Positions 6,415 through 18,400 of a stretch of DNA of 42,224 nt are shown here, piece after piece (positions within the stretch are counted from its first letter, which is position 1; every line of letters begins with the position of its first letter). The notes beneath the pieces were generated by a model that saw only the letters and a list, made by a program, of their open reading frames with translations, was not told the origin of the DNA and did no database searches. Both the position numbers and the translations under genes were made by a program. The stretch comes from a virus, in IMG/VR virus record IMGVR_UViG_3300030107_004345, positions 1 through 42,224 of that record; one strand, written 5' to 3'.

Positions 6415-8475
6415 TTATTTGTTTATTATTAATTTTCTTTCTGTGCTTCCATCATCATATATGAAAAATAGAAGCTCGTTTTTTCTAATATTTGTTATAG
6501 GTCTACCTAATAAATCTGTAACCGCTATAAGTTTTTTATCATATCTCTTTGGTAAAGGGCCTGTCCAGGTTCCTTCACAATAGTTATAAGTTGCTTGACA
6601 TATTTCATCCCATTCGTTTTCACAGCAATAGTCATCTACTGATATTACCCAAGCATAACACGGATCATTTAACCAGTAGGGATTTCCAGGGCCAGTGGCA
6701 CAAGTAGCAGCGAAAAGACAAGAAATGCTATCATGAACATTAGCAAGAATATCGTAATTATAAGCCGATTGGTCCATACAACCCACAATAATTTCCACAC
6801 AAGAACCATTATCTGAATTAGCACTTGGATCGTAATTGTAAGCAGTAGAATCAGTACACCCATAAACATGTGGTATACAATTCCCATCGTCAGTGTTAGC
6901 CGTTTCATCATAATTAAACATTGTTGGATCTGTACAACCATAAATATAAGGTATACAAGTATCAGGCGTATTTGCTAATGGATTGTAATTAAAAGCTAAA
7001 CTCTCCATACATCCCATAATAATTGGTATACAACCGCTATTTACATTTGCACTAGAATCGTAATTAAACATAGTAGAATCCATACACCCGAATACAACTA
7101 AGGTTTGACAACTATCTTGAATGTTATAATCAGTATAATATCCATTTGTAGTGTCTACATGATACTCTAAATATGCTGGGCTAATACAACCCGGATAATA
7201 ATAACAGTTATCAGACGTGTTAGCCAAACTATCATAATTGAATGCTGTTGAATCCATACAACCTTCAATAATCTCAATACACTCCGTTCCACAATACGTG
7301 CTACCTACATAAGTAAAGAAAGGCTGTATAAAAGGTGGTGTCACGCTTAACACTGTGTCACCCATTGGGTTTACTAAAGTAAAACCACATTCTAAAGCAG
7401 TACCAGAAGCTTGAGCGCTTACGAAAAACTTAGCTCTTACTATTTCAGGAGCTTTTAATTGCAAAGTAAATTGCTGAGTAAAACCGGAGCTCAAGAAAAA
7501 TACAGAGGTATCACCTTGATATATTTCTAATCTACTCCCTACCCAACCGTTACCAACTAAATCATGTAATATAAGTGTGTAGTCGCAACTATCTACATAA
7601 TCCATGTAATTAGCTGTTGAGTCATAATTAAACATTGTTGAGTCAGTACAACCTAATATCTTTAAAGTAGCACAGCTACTATCGCTTACGGTAGCTGATG
7701 GATCGTACTCTAAGTAGTTCTCATCCATGCAGCCTGGAATTGGAGGTGGCGGTGTGCAGGTGTCAGAAGTGAACACGTGTGTGGAATCTGTCCCAAAGCT
7801 TGGTACATTACCGTATACTAAGGTATCTCCACATTGCAGCACATAGTAAGAGCCGTCTTGTCCTCCCCACAAACTTCCATTTAAACCATCTCCATAAGAA
7901 TCGTATATCGTAAAAGTTAGATTTCCTAAAGGAGCACAAATTGGAATGAATTGTGGTTCGTAATCAGGAGCGTTTGTATAGGGTCCTCCCGCGAACAGTA
8001 CATTACCCATTGTGTCTTTTATATCCCAACTAGTTTCACTTTGAAATTGATCGAGATTTATATTTACCAACATAGGAACGCATGGTCCCGGTGGTGGGTT
8101 TGCTAAGCAATTAGGAATTGATCTATTCCAATACATACCATTTTGAAAATTAGGAGTAGGAACAGAAATGACAGTATCACTACAAATAGAAATATAAAAA
8201 TTACCAGGGGCCATTATCCCATCGCCGTATGTATCCCTTATTAAAAAGGTTATATCTGTTAAACTGTCTGCCAAAACAACCGTGTCTGTATACGTAGTGT
8301 TTGGAGACGTATAATGACCAGACGATACCTCTGCTATAGTATCCCCATATAAAGAATCCTTCATCAATATCCAGTATGTTTCACCTGGGTATGAGTCTGT
8401 AGTTATATGAACAACTAAGTTTTTTTGCCCAAGTAAAGCAAATGGTAATAATAATAATAATATTAATTTTTTCAT
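6415..8475 (-). CDS. Secreted GC(T/M)D-repeat adhesin with T9SS-type C-terminal sorting signal
   Basis: The 686-residue protein starts at ATG 8475, in an ATGA overlap with the preceding gene; a TTG at 8481 is less likely. MKKLILLLLLPFALLGQ is a Sec signal peptide. Residues about 20-230 contain two similar beta-rich segments with Cys pairs and TYGDGI/SYGDGLNG loops. Residues about 247-590 hold nine degenerate copies of GC(T/M)D-x-(T/A)-x-(F/Y)NYD-x-x-AN ending in Cys. A CENEWDEIC segment follows, then a tail with VTDLLGRPI and FIYDDGSTERKLIIN. That tail resembles the LGR...YDDGT.EK.III sorting region of flavobacterial cargo exported by the Type IX secretion system. The predicted product is displayed on, or released from, the infected cell through the host T9SS. 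Its ligand is unknown. Virion fibre is an alternative, but the signal peptide argues against it. Confidence 0.75.
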   Translation of the reverse strand: MKKLILLLLLPFALLGQKNLVVHITTDSYPGETYWILMKDSLYGDTIAEVSSGHYTSPNTTYTDTVVLADSLTDITFLIRDTYGDGIMAPGNFYISICSDTVISVPTPNFQNGMYWNRSIPNCLANPPPGPCVPMLVNINLDQFQSETSWDIKDTMGNVLFAGGPYTNAPDYEPQFIPICAPLGNLTFTIYDSYGDGLNGSLWGGQDGSYYVLQCGDTLVYGNVPSFGTDSTHVFTSDTCTPPPPIPGCMDENYLEYDPSATVSDSSCATLKILGCTDSTMFNYDSTANYMDYVDSCDYTLILHDLVGNGWVGSRLEIYQGDTSVFFLSSGFTQQFTLQLKAPEIVRAKFFVSAQASGTALECGFTLVNPMGDTVLSVTPPFIQPFFTYVGSTYCGTECIEIIEGCMDSTAFNYDSLANTSDNCYYYPGCISPAYLEYHVDTTNGYYTDYNIQDSCQTLVVFGCMDSTMFNYDSSANVNSGCIPIIMGCMESLAFNYNPLANTPDTCIPYIYGCTDPTMFNYDETANTDDGNCIPHVYGCTDSTAYNYDPSANSDNGSCVEIIVGCMDQSAYNYDILANVHDSISCLFAATCATGPGNPYWLNDPCYAWVISVDDYCCENEWDEICQATYNYCEGTWTGPLPKRYDKKLIAVTDLLGRPITNIRKNELLFFIYDDGSTERKLIINK
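6718..7734 (-). repeat. Nine degenerate GC(T/M)D...NYD...AN coding repeats
   Basis: The segment encodes nine imperfect units of about 20-50 residues, each beginning GCMD, GCTD, GCME or GCIS. Most contain FNYD or YNYD followed by AN and close with a Cys. Examples are GCTDSTMFNYDSTANY and GCTDSTAYNYDPSANS. Two units (the first and the fourth) diverge to YLEY. The acidic and Cys residues suggest disulfide-stabilised, possibly calcium-binding modules, as in bacterial surface proteins of Bacteroidota. Confidence 0.85.
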
Positions 8476-8726
8476 GGCCAATCTATATTTATTTCTTTAG
8501 CATACTCTACCAACTCATCATATTTTACTTTATTAGTAACACCTGAATTATCATCTGGCGTTTCGCCATAATCTAAAGTATGTCCATCAGGATTTGTAGT
8601 AGATAATTCTTTATATTGATTTAGCTTATCTATAGTATCTTCTTTAACTCTTTCATATTCTAAATCACTCCATCCATAAGGGTTTGTTTGTGTAAAAGGT
8701 GTAAAACCTCGCATTTTAAAAGCCAT
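8472..8726 (-). CDS. Small protein with FKMRGFTPFTQ N-terminal motif
   Basis: The 84-residue soluble protein begins MAFKMRGFTPFTQTNPYGW; the remainder is acidic and helical (YERVKEDTIDKLNQYKEL, KYDELVEYAKEINIDWP). It has no signal peptide. The stop TGA overlaps the ATG of the T9SS-type gene (ATGA), and it starts 1 base after the thioredoxin-like gene's stop, so it belongs to the same coupled cluster. The N-terminal motif is shared with the metalloprotease-like protein and, in part, the 874-residue protein. That suggests a virion-associated role, but the family is unknown. Confidence 0.6.
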   Translation of the reverse strand: MAFKMRGFTPFTQTNPYGWSDLEYERVKEDTIDKLNQYKELSTTNPDGHTLDYGETPDDNSGVTNKVKYDELVEYAKEINIDWP

Positions 8727-8727
8727 A

Positions 8728-9093
8728 TTAAAAATCTTCCATTAATTGCTCATCTATTTCTTCTTGCACCTCTTCCCTTGTAGCTAACATCTTAAAACTC
8801 AAATCAGCTTGAAATCTAACAACTTCTTCCCCGTCTTTAAATATAATAATGGTAGGCACAACCACAACACTGTGTTTTTTTTGGGCTTTTGGATTTTCAC
8901 CTATATCCACATAAGACACCTTACAGTCTGTTAGTTGTTTAGAAGTGCACCACTCAACGTTATTAGCAATATTCCATTTAGCATTATATTGAACAACTTC
9001 TACTTGTCCAAAAACTGAACTACCAAACAACATAAACACTATGATTAGTAAATACATGCTGAATAGTTTCCAAGTTATATTTGAATTTTTCAT
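8728..9093 (-). CDS. Membrane-anchored or secreted thioredoxin-fold protein without CXXC
   Basis: The 121-residue protein has a hydrophobic N-terminal segment (about residues 9-29, ending SSVFGQ) that is a signal peptide or anchor. The mature part follows the thioredoxin plan. VVQYNAKWN matches the strand before the usual WCGPC, SYVDIGENP matches the second strand, and VVVVPTIIIFKDGEEVVRF contains the cis-proline (P80) and edge strands. Where WCGPC should be, the sequence is WNIAN (W40-N44), so the redox cysteines are absent; other cysteines (C49, C57) are not in a CXXC. A dithiol-oxidoreductase function is therefore unlikely. It could be a periplasmic binding or chaperone-like protein. The ATG overlaps the preceding gene's stop (positions 9090-9093). 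Confidence 0.65.
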   Translation of the reverse strand: MKNSNITWKLFSMYLLIIVFMLFGSSVFGQVEVVQYNAKWNIANNVEWCTSKQLTDCKVSYVDIGENPKAQKKHSVVVVPTIIIFKDGEEVVRFQADLSFKMLATREEVQEEIDEQLMEDF

Positions 9094-9413
9094 CTGTTAT
9101 AAAGTTTGTCTTCTATTTTTTCAATAGATTTTTTAATTTCTTCAACGTCTTGCTGAGTAGTTATGATACTCTGTCTTATCATTTGATCTTTCATATCAAA
9201 TTCCATTCTAGTAATTTCAGCCTCTGGAATTTCTTTTAAAATCTCTTCTTTAATTATTGTAACGTCTACAGGTACAGGTTGTTCTTTAGCTTCTTGTATT
9301 TCTGCCATTAACGAGTACCAACCCGCTATTAAGGTAGCGATACCAAATCCCAAAGCAACCATAGTTTTGACACTCATTTTAAACGTGGTGTCCTCGTTTA
9401 GTTCTTTTGCCAT
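9090..9413 (-). CDS. Single-pass membrane protein with coiled-coil; holin or spanin-like candidate
   Basis: The 107-residue protein has a short charged N-terminus (MAKELNEDTTFKMSVK), one transmembrane helix (about residues 17-36, TMVALGFGIATLIAGWYSLM), a Pro/Val linker and a long charged coiled coil (about residues 65-105). No cleavable signal is evident. Small late proteins with one membrane helix and a helical tail are often holins or inner-membrane spanin components, and the distal late genes include a peptidoglycan-active candidate, so a lysis role is plausible. It could instead be a virion membrane-penetration protein. Upstream is a 55-base A/T-rich gap after the giant gene; no -35/-10 pair was convincing there. 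Confidence 0.5.
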   Translation of the reverse strand: MAKELNEDTTFKMSVKTMVALGFGIATLIAGWYSLMAEIQEAKEQPVPVDVTIIKEEILKEIPEAEITRMEFDMKDQMIRQSIITTQQDVEEIKKSIEKIEDKLYNR

Positions 9414-9468
9414 TTTTATTTTTATTTACTTAATATAATCACTTAAAACTTTAATTATTTACCAATTA

Positions 9469-12400
9469 TTATTTTATATCATTGTGTAAATAACAACCCG
9501 ATTTTACCATCTTTCCATTTTCCTCATGATAGTTGTTGGTTTCTATCTTACACGTACCACCTCTAGTCTTCTGTGCTCCACAAGTATAATTTTTAGATTG
9601 GTCTGGATCGTGGTAGCTACAGAAGTCCCCAGGATTCTGCACTAAAACTTTACATTGTTTACCATTTTTAAAGTTAGAACATTTAACCTCTTTCTTAGGT
9701 TTACCTTCTTCTTCTCTTTTGTTGGCTTCTATTAACTGTTCTTTCACAGTTGTATTTATATGCTCTTCTTCGTCTTTTTGGTCTTTTAAATTTTCTTTTT
9801 CTTTTTCTTTAGTCTTCTTTAATGCGTCCTTTATTTCATTAGCAACTTTCTTGGATTCGCTGTCAATACCTAAGTCGTAAGTGTTCCAACCTAAGAACAG
9901 TGCTAATTCTTGCCAGAAAGCAAGTTCCATACCCTCTTCTGTTCCATCAGAGTTTTTATACGCCTTTGCAATAATACTGTTTATAGCTGTCTCAACATTA
10001 ACAGTTTTTTGATATAGTCTACTTGTAGGTATATTTGTGAAGGCTTCTATTAAAGAAGCTGTAACCGCCCACTCTGGATTATGTGGATCATACCACTTCA
10101 TCTCATCTATAGCATCACCATATATTTGCTTCGTCTTTATAGCGCTGTATATTTTTCTAAGTTTACTACCTATACTAGGTGACATATTTGCAAATGCTAA
10201 TATCGTATATGTGTGATCAGCGTTCCAACCTTTTTCTTCTTGAATGTTATATGTTATAACACCATTTTTCATAGTGGCTGTGACTACACCACCGAAGCCC
10301 ATACCATTAAGAAGATTATCGATCATACCTTGTACTAGTTTATCTTCTTTCTTTCTCCACTCATCATCTTCCGCATCTAAAGACGCAAATACAGCTTGTT
10401 GTAAAAATGTAAATAAGAAACTCTGTACAACACCATACCAAGCTATATTAGCTATTTCTGCCTTAAAATCACCTTGGCACTTGTATATCTTTTTAAACGA
10501 TAGGTTTATCTCCCTAACATATTGCATAGGTGTGTTTTTGAACGCAAATATAATTTTACCTAAATCTTCATTTTGAAGATTAGATGTCATGTGTTCTTCA
10601 CCTGATTGCTGGTTTCTTTGTGTGGCTTTCACAAAATCTTTATATGCCATACGTTTAGCATCTTCCTGGGTATAACCTTCTTTTAGATAATAATCTATTT
10701 GGTTTAAATAATAAGGTGTACCTCCTAAAAGTATAGCTGTAGCATCAGCTATTTTTGTTGGCGCTATACCTAAGTTAACTAAGTGCGATATTAAAGCCTT
10801 AAATGGATCGCTACTATTTACTATTCTAGCTATATCTTTTTCATTTATACCCATCATGTTACCAAACAATCTTGTTTGAATAAACTCTGAGCGGTATAAT
10901 TCCATCATTCCATTGAAAAATTTCTTTGGATTAGCAAATTGTGCTGCTGCTTTAACAATAGTGTTGTTTTCCATGTCTATGTAGTTAAACGTAGAAAGCA
11001 ACTGTAACGTAGCAGAACGCATATTGGTAAACATAATTGCACCAACTGAGTTGTTTATCCATCTCATAAAATTATTAACCAATCCATCTGTAGTTTTAGA
11101 ACCTTTTCTATAACCATTCTCCATTCTAAACAATATCTTCTCCAGATTGTTTCTAACAGCTGGTCCAAATCTAGCTTCTATGTCTATTAAGTTTTGAGGT
11201 GAAAACAATTCATTTTTCATCTCTATAAAAGGTCCCAGATAATCTTCCCTACCATCAAACTGATGTGCTCTATGCATATCAGTAAGTAAATTGCCAGCTA
11301 GCCAATTTTCAGAAGGCCTAACATATTGATTACCCTTTAAACCGATAACACCAGGCATAGCGTTAGCAAACAGTCTTAATTGCTCGTTACTCTTAACAGC
11401 ATCTGTCAATAACTTTATATCACCGGATGATAAACCGTATTGTGTCATGTCAATACCCATTATCTCGCTCCATATATAAACTCTAACAGCTTGCTCATGA
11501 GTTAATTTTGATCCCGGTACTTTCTTCTTTAATATCTTACGGATTTTAGGCATCATTTTCTTAAGGTCTTTATACCTTTTACCCATTTCAACTCTAGCCT
11601 TATTCAAGCTACTCATGCCATTAACATAAGTGTCTATAAATTCTTCAAAACGTTCTCTAGTTACCTCGTGTTGTCTACCTCTAGGAATAAAATTTTCAAG
11701 TAGACCTCTTAAATCCTGAGCATTTGGTGGTAACATAAATTTAAACCAACCTTTTCTTTTACCAGTTATTTTAGCATTAACTTCTGAGTATTTTTTAAAA
11801 CTAGGTATGCCAGTAACCTCCTCCATAAGATCTCTTAACCAGTTTTCTTTGTCAAACTCCCATTTATCATCTTTTACTATAACTGATTTACCACCGTCCT
11901 TTATAACACCAGGAGGATATAGTTTCATTCTATCACCCACGGCTTGTACATTTTCAGGCATGTCGTCAACAAAATATATATCATTAACACCATTAAATAT
12001 TAGATTGTCTTCTATCCAATCAGCCTTTGCCTCGCCAGTACTATCGCCTAAACCTACTATATTTTCCCTTAACATATGTGGAACGTTAGTTCCGTTCTCT
12101 TCGTTATACTTGTCTATTTCTTTATTTATAAAATCAAACAAAGCTTCTTGCACTTCAGGTGCTCTAGCTGTTAATATGTATACATTTGCTGGTCCATACT
12201 TTATAAGTTGGTTTATTAGTTTAGGCCATAAAGGACCTAAAATACCATTTGTTATATTGTTAAAGTCAGAAAAATCCATTTCCCAACCTTGTTGTATTAA
12301 TGTTAATCCTTCTTCTGCCCATTGAACACCATCCAGTTCTTTTCTAGCACCATCTTTAGTAGCTATAACAACATTGTCACTTTCGCCAACTGTTCCATCA

Positions 12401-15400
12401 AAATCAAATACACTTGCTCCTAAATCTGGAAGCGTAAGTTCTAAAGAATTTTTTATAATAGTATTTCTTTTATTTTGCCTTACAGATCTTTTTGATGACT
12501 CGTTGTTAATATTCTCAACATTTCTAGACACCTCATAATCTATAGCGTTTTCTTTTGGATTATTTTTAAAATCTAAATTATAAATATTTTTTTGATCTGA
12601 AACTGGTAGGCCTTCTTCTATTCTTTGAAGATTTTTATTGCTAGTGTTACCAAGATTTTTATCCATCTTGTCCATAGTTTTCTTATCGCCTAATAGTTGA
12701 GTATGATACCTAAGTATTTCTGCTATTTCAGCGTCTAAATCTATGGTATTATCTACGCTAATAACATTACCGTTTTCATCAAATTTTACATAACGACACA
12801 TTAACTCGGCTATCTTTAACATAGTGTTGCTGTTAACCCCCACATGTTCACCTTTAGCATTATAAGATAACTCTCCATCTTTTAATTCCAAAAAGTCTAA
12901 CCTTGATAAACCTCTAAAACCAGATATTAATCCAGTTTGTATTTGTAAGAAATGAAAAGCGCTAATTGGGCTTACATTACCGTTAGCAACATTATCAAGA
13001 AGGGTTTTTGTTATGTGTGTAGCGAGTTGAATATTAGCTTCATTTGCAGATTGTATTTCAGCGCCGTGTTTAGCCATTATTAAATCGTACTTTTCTTTAG
13101 CCGTCCCAGGTCCTTTTTGTATTTTATCGATAGATTTGAATAATTTGAAGTTTTTATTCATAAGTCTAATAGCCTCTAACTTTATATTAGTAGGAATACT
13201 AGAGGCTGCCACTCTAGCTTTTAACTCTTCTAATTTTCTAAAGTAATCACCCTCAACAGGGTTGCCATTATGGTCAAACAACTGTACTTGTTTTGTTTTA
13301 TCCGTGAACTTCTTACTAGCTGGATCCATAACCCTTAAGCTATAACCGAACCCAGCGTAACCTATCACACCCATTATTTCAGGGCCTAACGAAACTATTA
13401 GATTAGACATGTCTTCGTGTAATCGGTCTAACACCTCATTGTTGTTTCTTAAAACCCCATCTTGTTTATAAAGATCTTTTAAGAAGTCAGGTATAACTTT
13501 ACTTTCTTTAATACCTTGTTTAAACCTTACAGAACTACCACTTTCTACTATACCTCTATTATAAGCATCTACATAATTAGCTACCTCAAACGTGGTAAAA
13601 TCATTTTCTTTACCTATAACAGTCATAGTTGATCTGTTTATAACGTTATCGATATCATCATCTAGTACTAGACTATGTATTTTGGATATTTGTTGTTCAA
13701 ATAGTTTTTTGTTAAAATCTGGTGGGGCTTGATAAATAACACCCTCTATGTCCATTTTTAAGTTAGGATTTCTGTCTATTATTTGGCTTATTTTACTAAT
13801 ATGGTTTTCAAGATTAGGTGGCATAGCTTCCATTACAGCGTCTAAACCTAGTTCTTTCGCTATAGAATCTACTAGAGCTTTGTATTGAGTGTCTGAGTAC
13901 TGACCTTTGTTGTTTCTCTTATGTATCCCATTCTCATCTGGCTTGCCTTTAACGAAAAAGTCAACAAAATTATCGATGTTAACGTCATAATCCTTAACCC
14001 ATATTGTATTACCACCTTTTGTATCAGTAACCCAAGCGCCAGGTGTTTCAACTTGAGCTTTATGGGATTCGTCTACGCTCATTCTACCACCATCGTTAGA
14101 CATTATAGGAAAGCTAGATCTATATTTCACGGCAAGGTAGTCTATCAAAGCTTCTTTTACAGTAATCTTTTGCCCGTCTATTATAACTTCACTTCTTAAC
14201 CAAGCATCAAACTTACCAGAGGCTTGAGTTCCTATTATAGCTCTTATTCTTACTTTAAAAGCTTCTGCGAAATACTTCTGCATTTCGTTTCTCCATTTCT
14301 TAGAACCCTCAGGGATACCTAATTCTCGCATTATCTCTCTAACCTCTTCAATCACCTGTTGTTTCATCTCATCTGTGATGCCCAATATTTGAGACCATTT
14401 TCCTAGCTCTATATCTATACTTGATTCTAACTCCACGTCTTCAGGTTCAACAATTTGCTCGGGAATTACAGGCCCCGCTGGACCTGGATCTGGCCTAACC
14501 ATAGCCCCTTCAAAAGGAAGGTGTCTTTCTGCTATTTCTTTTACTCTGTCTGGTAAAATAGAGAATATATAACCAGAAAGCGGAACTGGATTTACTTGAG
14601 CAATCGGGCCAAAGTTTTTTGTTACGTAGGTTTGTACGTCCATTACATCTTTGCCTTTTAATTGATCTATTTTCTCCCCATTTATTCTAACCCATCCTTT
14701 TTTACTAAATAACACCTTTACGGTAGAACCGTCTTCTAGTACGTAATCAGCACTTCTAGAGTCAAAATTTTGTATTAACGTATATAAACCTCTTTTCTTT
14801 TCAGAGTCAATTCTAAGCTCTTCAAATATAATGTCTTTATGTAAACTAAAGTCTGGCACATAAGAGTAAACATTTATAAGTCCTCTAAGATAACTGTTGT
14901 AGCTTTCCATAATTTCCCAAGTACCAGCAATACCCTTGTCTCTATATATTTGATCCGCTATAGTAACATTGGGTGTTCTATCGTCTTTTGTTAGCTCGGC
15001 ATCGTTTTTGACTTTTTTCTTTGTTTCGTTTTTTAGATCTTTTATTACCTTAGCTGATTTTATAGCGTCAAGGTCTGCCTGTGTAAGTGTTCCATCTTTT
15101 ATTTTATGACCTAATCCTATTAAAAAGTCTAATATATTATCAGCTCCAGAAAAATCAAACTCCGTGAATTTTCCATCTGTAGACTCCTTCATACCGAAGT
15201 TCATTAAAGCTTGTAACGCACCTAAAAACCCTCTGTTTTCCGGTTTGCTTTTTATCCAATCGTTATTTTCCCCTCTCTTAAATTTTTGAGTTCCTCCACC
15301 TGGAATCCTCATTTCAACAAGTTTATCTACGTTACCCTTAGCAACCTCCTCAAAAAACTTCATAACAACTTCTTCCGGTGCGTAATTTGGATGTCCTTTT

Positions 15401-18400
15401 TGTTGTATACCTGGGTTCATACCAAATATTTTCCAGTATAAACCTTTGGTTCCCTCACCATAATTATCAACAACCCATTGATATATAGCCTGTGCCATTG
15501 GGCCAAACTCTTCTGGATTTAAATTTAAAGTAACCCAAAAAGCAGCATGTCCTTCCTCGTGAGTTCTTGTTTCTGTTTTACCGTTCTCAGCTTGATTACG
15601 GAAAAAGTCAAACGTTGTTACTTTACCATCCACGGGAGACTTAAACGTAGTCCCATTTTGTGTCCCGTCTTTAATATTTGAAATAAGTCTACTTTCTTCA
15701 GCTTTTAGTTGATCCTTAATTTCATTAAACTTGTCTTTATTCTCTTTATCTTTATATTTCTTTTTTAGCTTTTTTAGTTCTTTTTTAAAGAAATCTTTAA
15801 CAAGTTGAACACCGTCCTTTTTACTTCTTGCAAATAAACTATCGTAAACATCTTTAGTAATATTACGCTTAACAAAGTAATCCGCTTCGATTAAATCCAT
15901 GTTTTTAAGTATGGCAGCTTCTTCGTTTATTTGTTTTTGCGTTGGGTTTTTTACACCCTGCTCTTTTAGACTTCTTTTAGCTCTTTTCTTTAAATCAGCT
16001 ATTTCAGATTGGTTTTCTTTAGCATTACCCTCTACAAATAATCTACCAACATCCCCAAGATGTGTTTCACTTCTAAACACAGTGGCAGCATCTTGAAGCA
16101 TATTAAACTCTACTTTTAATACTTCTAATAGTTTTTGTTTGTCATCTAAAGATAACTTTGTGTTATTATATATGTTTGTAGCTTCTTCTTGTATTTCCCA
16201 AAGTCTTCTTAAGGTTTTTGTATAATGTCGTCTACCTGCTATAGTTAGTTTTTCATAATTAGCCTCAGCCTCGTTAACTAAAACGCTTAGATCTGTATCT
16301 ATTTCATTTAAGGTTTTCTTTAAACCATCATACTCCTGTTGTTCTTTTGGATTTAAAACTTTACCATTTTTTATTAAGTTATCATACTGCTTTATCTCCA
16401 GTCTAACACTATGTGATTGTTCAAGTTTGGCTCTAATATTCTTTTTTAATTCAGGATTTACGCTGTGTGATTTATACGCGTTTACAGCTAGTGGCACGCC
16501 AAAAAATATAGTAGACACAAAAGTACTACCACCTAACGTCTCTAACGTCTCGTCGCTATTAGCAAATCTACCTTGATCTATAAGTGTTTGCGCGTTTGTT
16601 GTGAATAGTTCACCTACATTCTGCTGAAGAACTACTTTACCATACTCAAGCGCTCCGTGTGTTAATTTTTGAGTTTTAGTTAGATAAACAAATTCGTTTG
16701 GTATATTGTCAAGTTTTCCGGTTATCTTGCTCCTAGTAAGCATTTTTTGTAGCTTATTAATGCCAGGTATTTTAAATAGTTCCCCACAAAATTCAGCAAG
16801 AGCATATCCCGTAGCTTTTAGATATAACTCTCCTTGGTGTAAGTCTGGATTGACTAATAGTTGATCTGCTTTCCAAGTACCACCAACAGATAGACTAGTA
16901 CCACCCATAGCTAGTAGAGCCGGTACAGTTCCAGCTCCACCAGTAGCTACAGACACAGCAACAACCACTAAGATATGTGGAGCTGCCTCAGCTAAAGCAG
17001 AAAATCCAGCTTCTAAAAAGTCCAACACGTCGTTATCTTCTGTTGTGAATGATTTTAGATATTGATTAGATTTTATAGCTTTTTTATAACTACTATATTC
17101 TTTAAAAAGTATACCATCTCCGCCAGCTAAACGATCAACCCAACCAAAACTAAATTCCATTAACCCCGTAAATATATCTAATGTGGCAAAACCTAGATTA
17201 GTAAGAATATTAGTTACAGCATTATAATCAATTAAAGCTAGATCTATAATGTAATCTAAACTCTGTAGTTGATTATATGCAAAGTTTTCTTTTTCGGATA
17301 ATAATGCTATTTCCTTTTCTAATCTTTGAATCGTTGTAACGTCTGATAAAAACTTATTTTGAATCCTTACCGGTATTTCTTTTCTTACTGTTCCTATATC
17401 TCCCTCAAAATCTATTTCTAATATAACGGTCTCTTCACCTGGTATTATTTCAAAGGTAGCGTCTGGATCTTGGAAAGTGTTTACATAGTGCATAACATCT
17501 TTCATTAACACACCCTTCTGGTTCATAAGAGTAAACCTACAAGATTGATAATCAACAACTCTATCTCTCCAGTAGTCATCAGCTACAGCTTCCCCAAAGT
17601 GAGCTATATCTTCAGCGTCACCTCTAGTAAACCAACCACCAGTTTCATCATCGTACTCGTTCATGTTATGCTTGTGGTACTCGTACGTAAGCTCTTGTTT
17701 AGCTATTAATACGGCTACTTCTAAAACATAATCATCCCATGGTATCTCTTCTGTTTGTGCCCATCCATTCTCATTTGGAGTGTGTCTTATAAAACTATTA
17801 GTTTCTTTGTTATAGTCAATAGTACCCTTATCGATCATGTCCTGTAAAAGCTTTTCCGCTTGTGGCACGGCATTTGGATATTCCGCGTCTACAGTCTTCC
17901 AGTAACCTTCGTATCCAGGAATAGTTGTTGTAATACCAAATTCATCTGTCATGGTTCTTGATGGCCTTCCATCAACATATATCCTTCTTTTTTTGACATC
18001 TTCTACATCAATAGCATCAACATTTTCTTGTTGGTCGTCGCTAAGCTCTACAATCTCATTATATGTGTTTTCCCAATCTGCTATTGAAGAGTCCATTTTT
18101 TGCTGCCAACTGTTTCCTATATCATCAGTTGTTATATTTTCTCTAAGAAACTTCATAAATCTATCAAAGTGCTCTTGCTTTTCGCTAGACGTCATATCTT
18201 TCCATCCTACCCAACCACCTTCACCACCGACAATAAGATTAAATTCCGCACCTGTACCTCTATGTGTGAATTTAAGCACATCAAATAAACCGCCAACAGC
18301 AAACTGACCTACCTCGTCCAGATCATCTTGCATGTTATGTTGAGTTATATAAAATATATCTCCAAAAGGAGTGTCCTCAAACACCTCTTCTCCGTCTTCT

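Noticed and set aside
6718-7734. CRISPR-like repetition
   Set aside because: Repeats are protein-level, imperfect and in frame; no uniform spacers.
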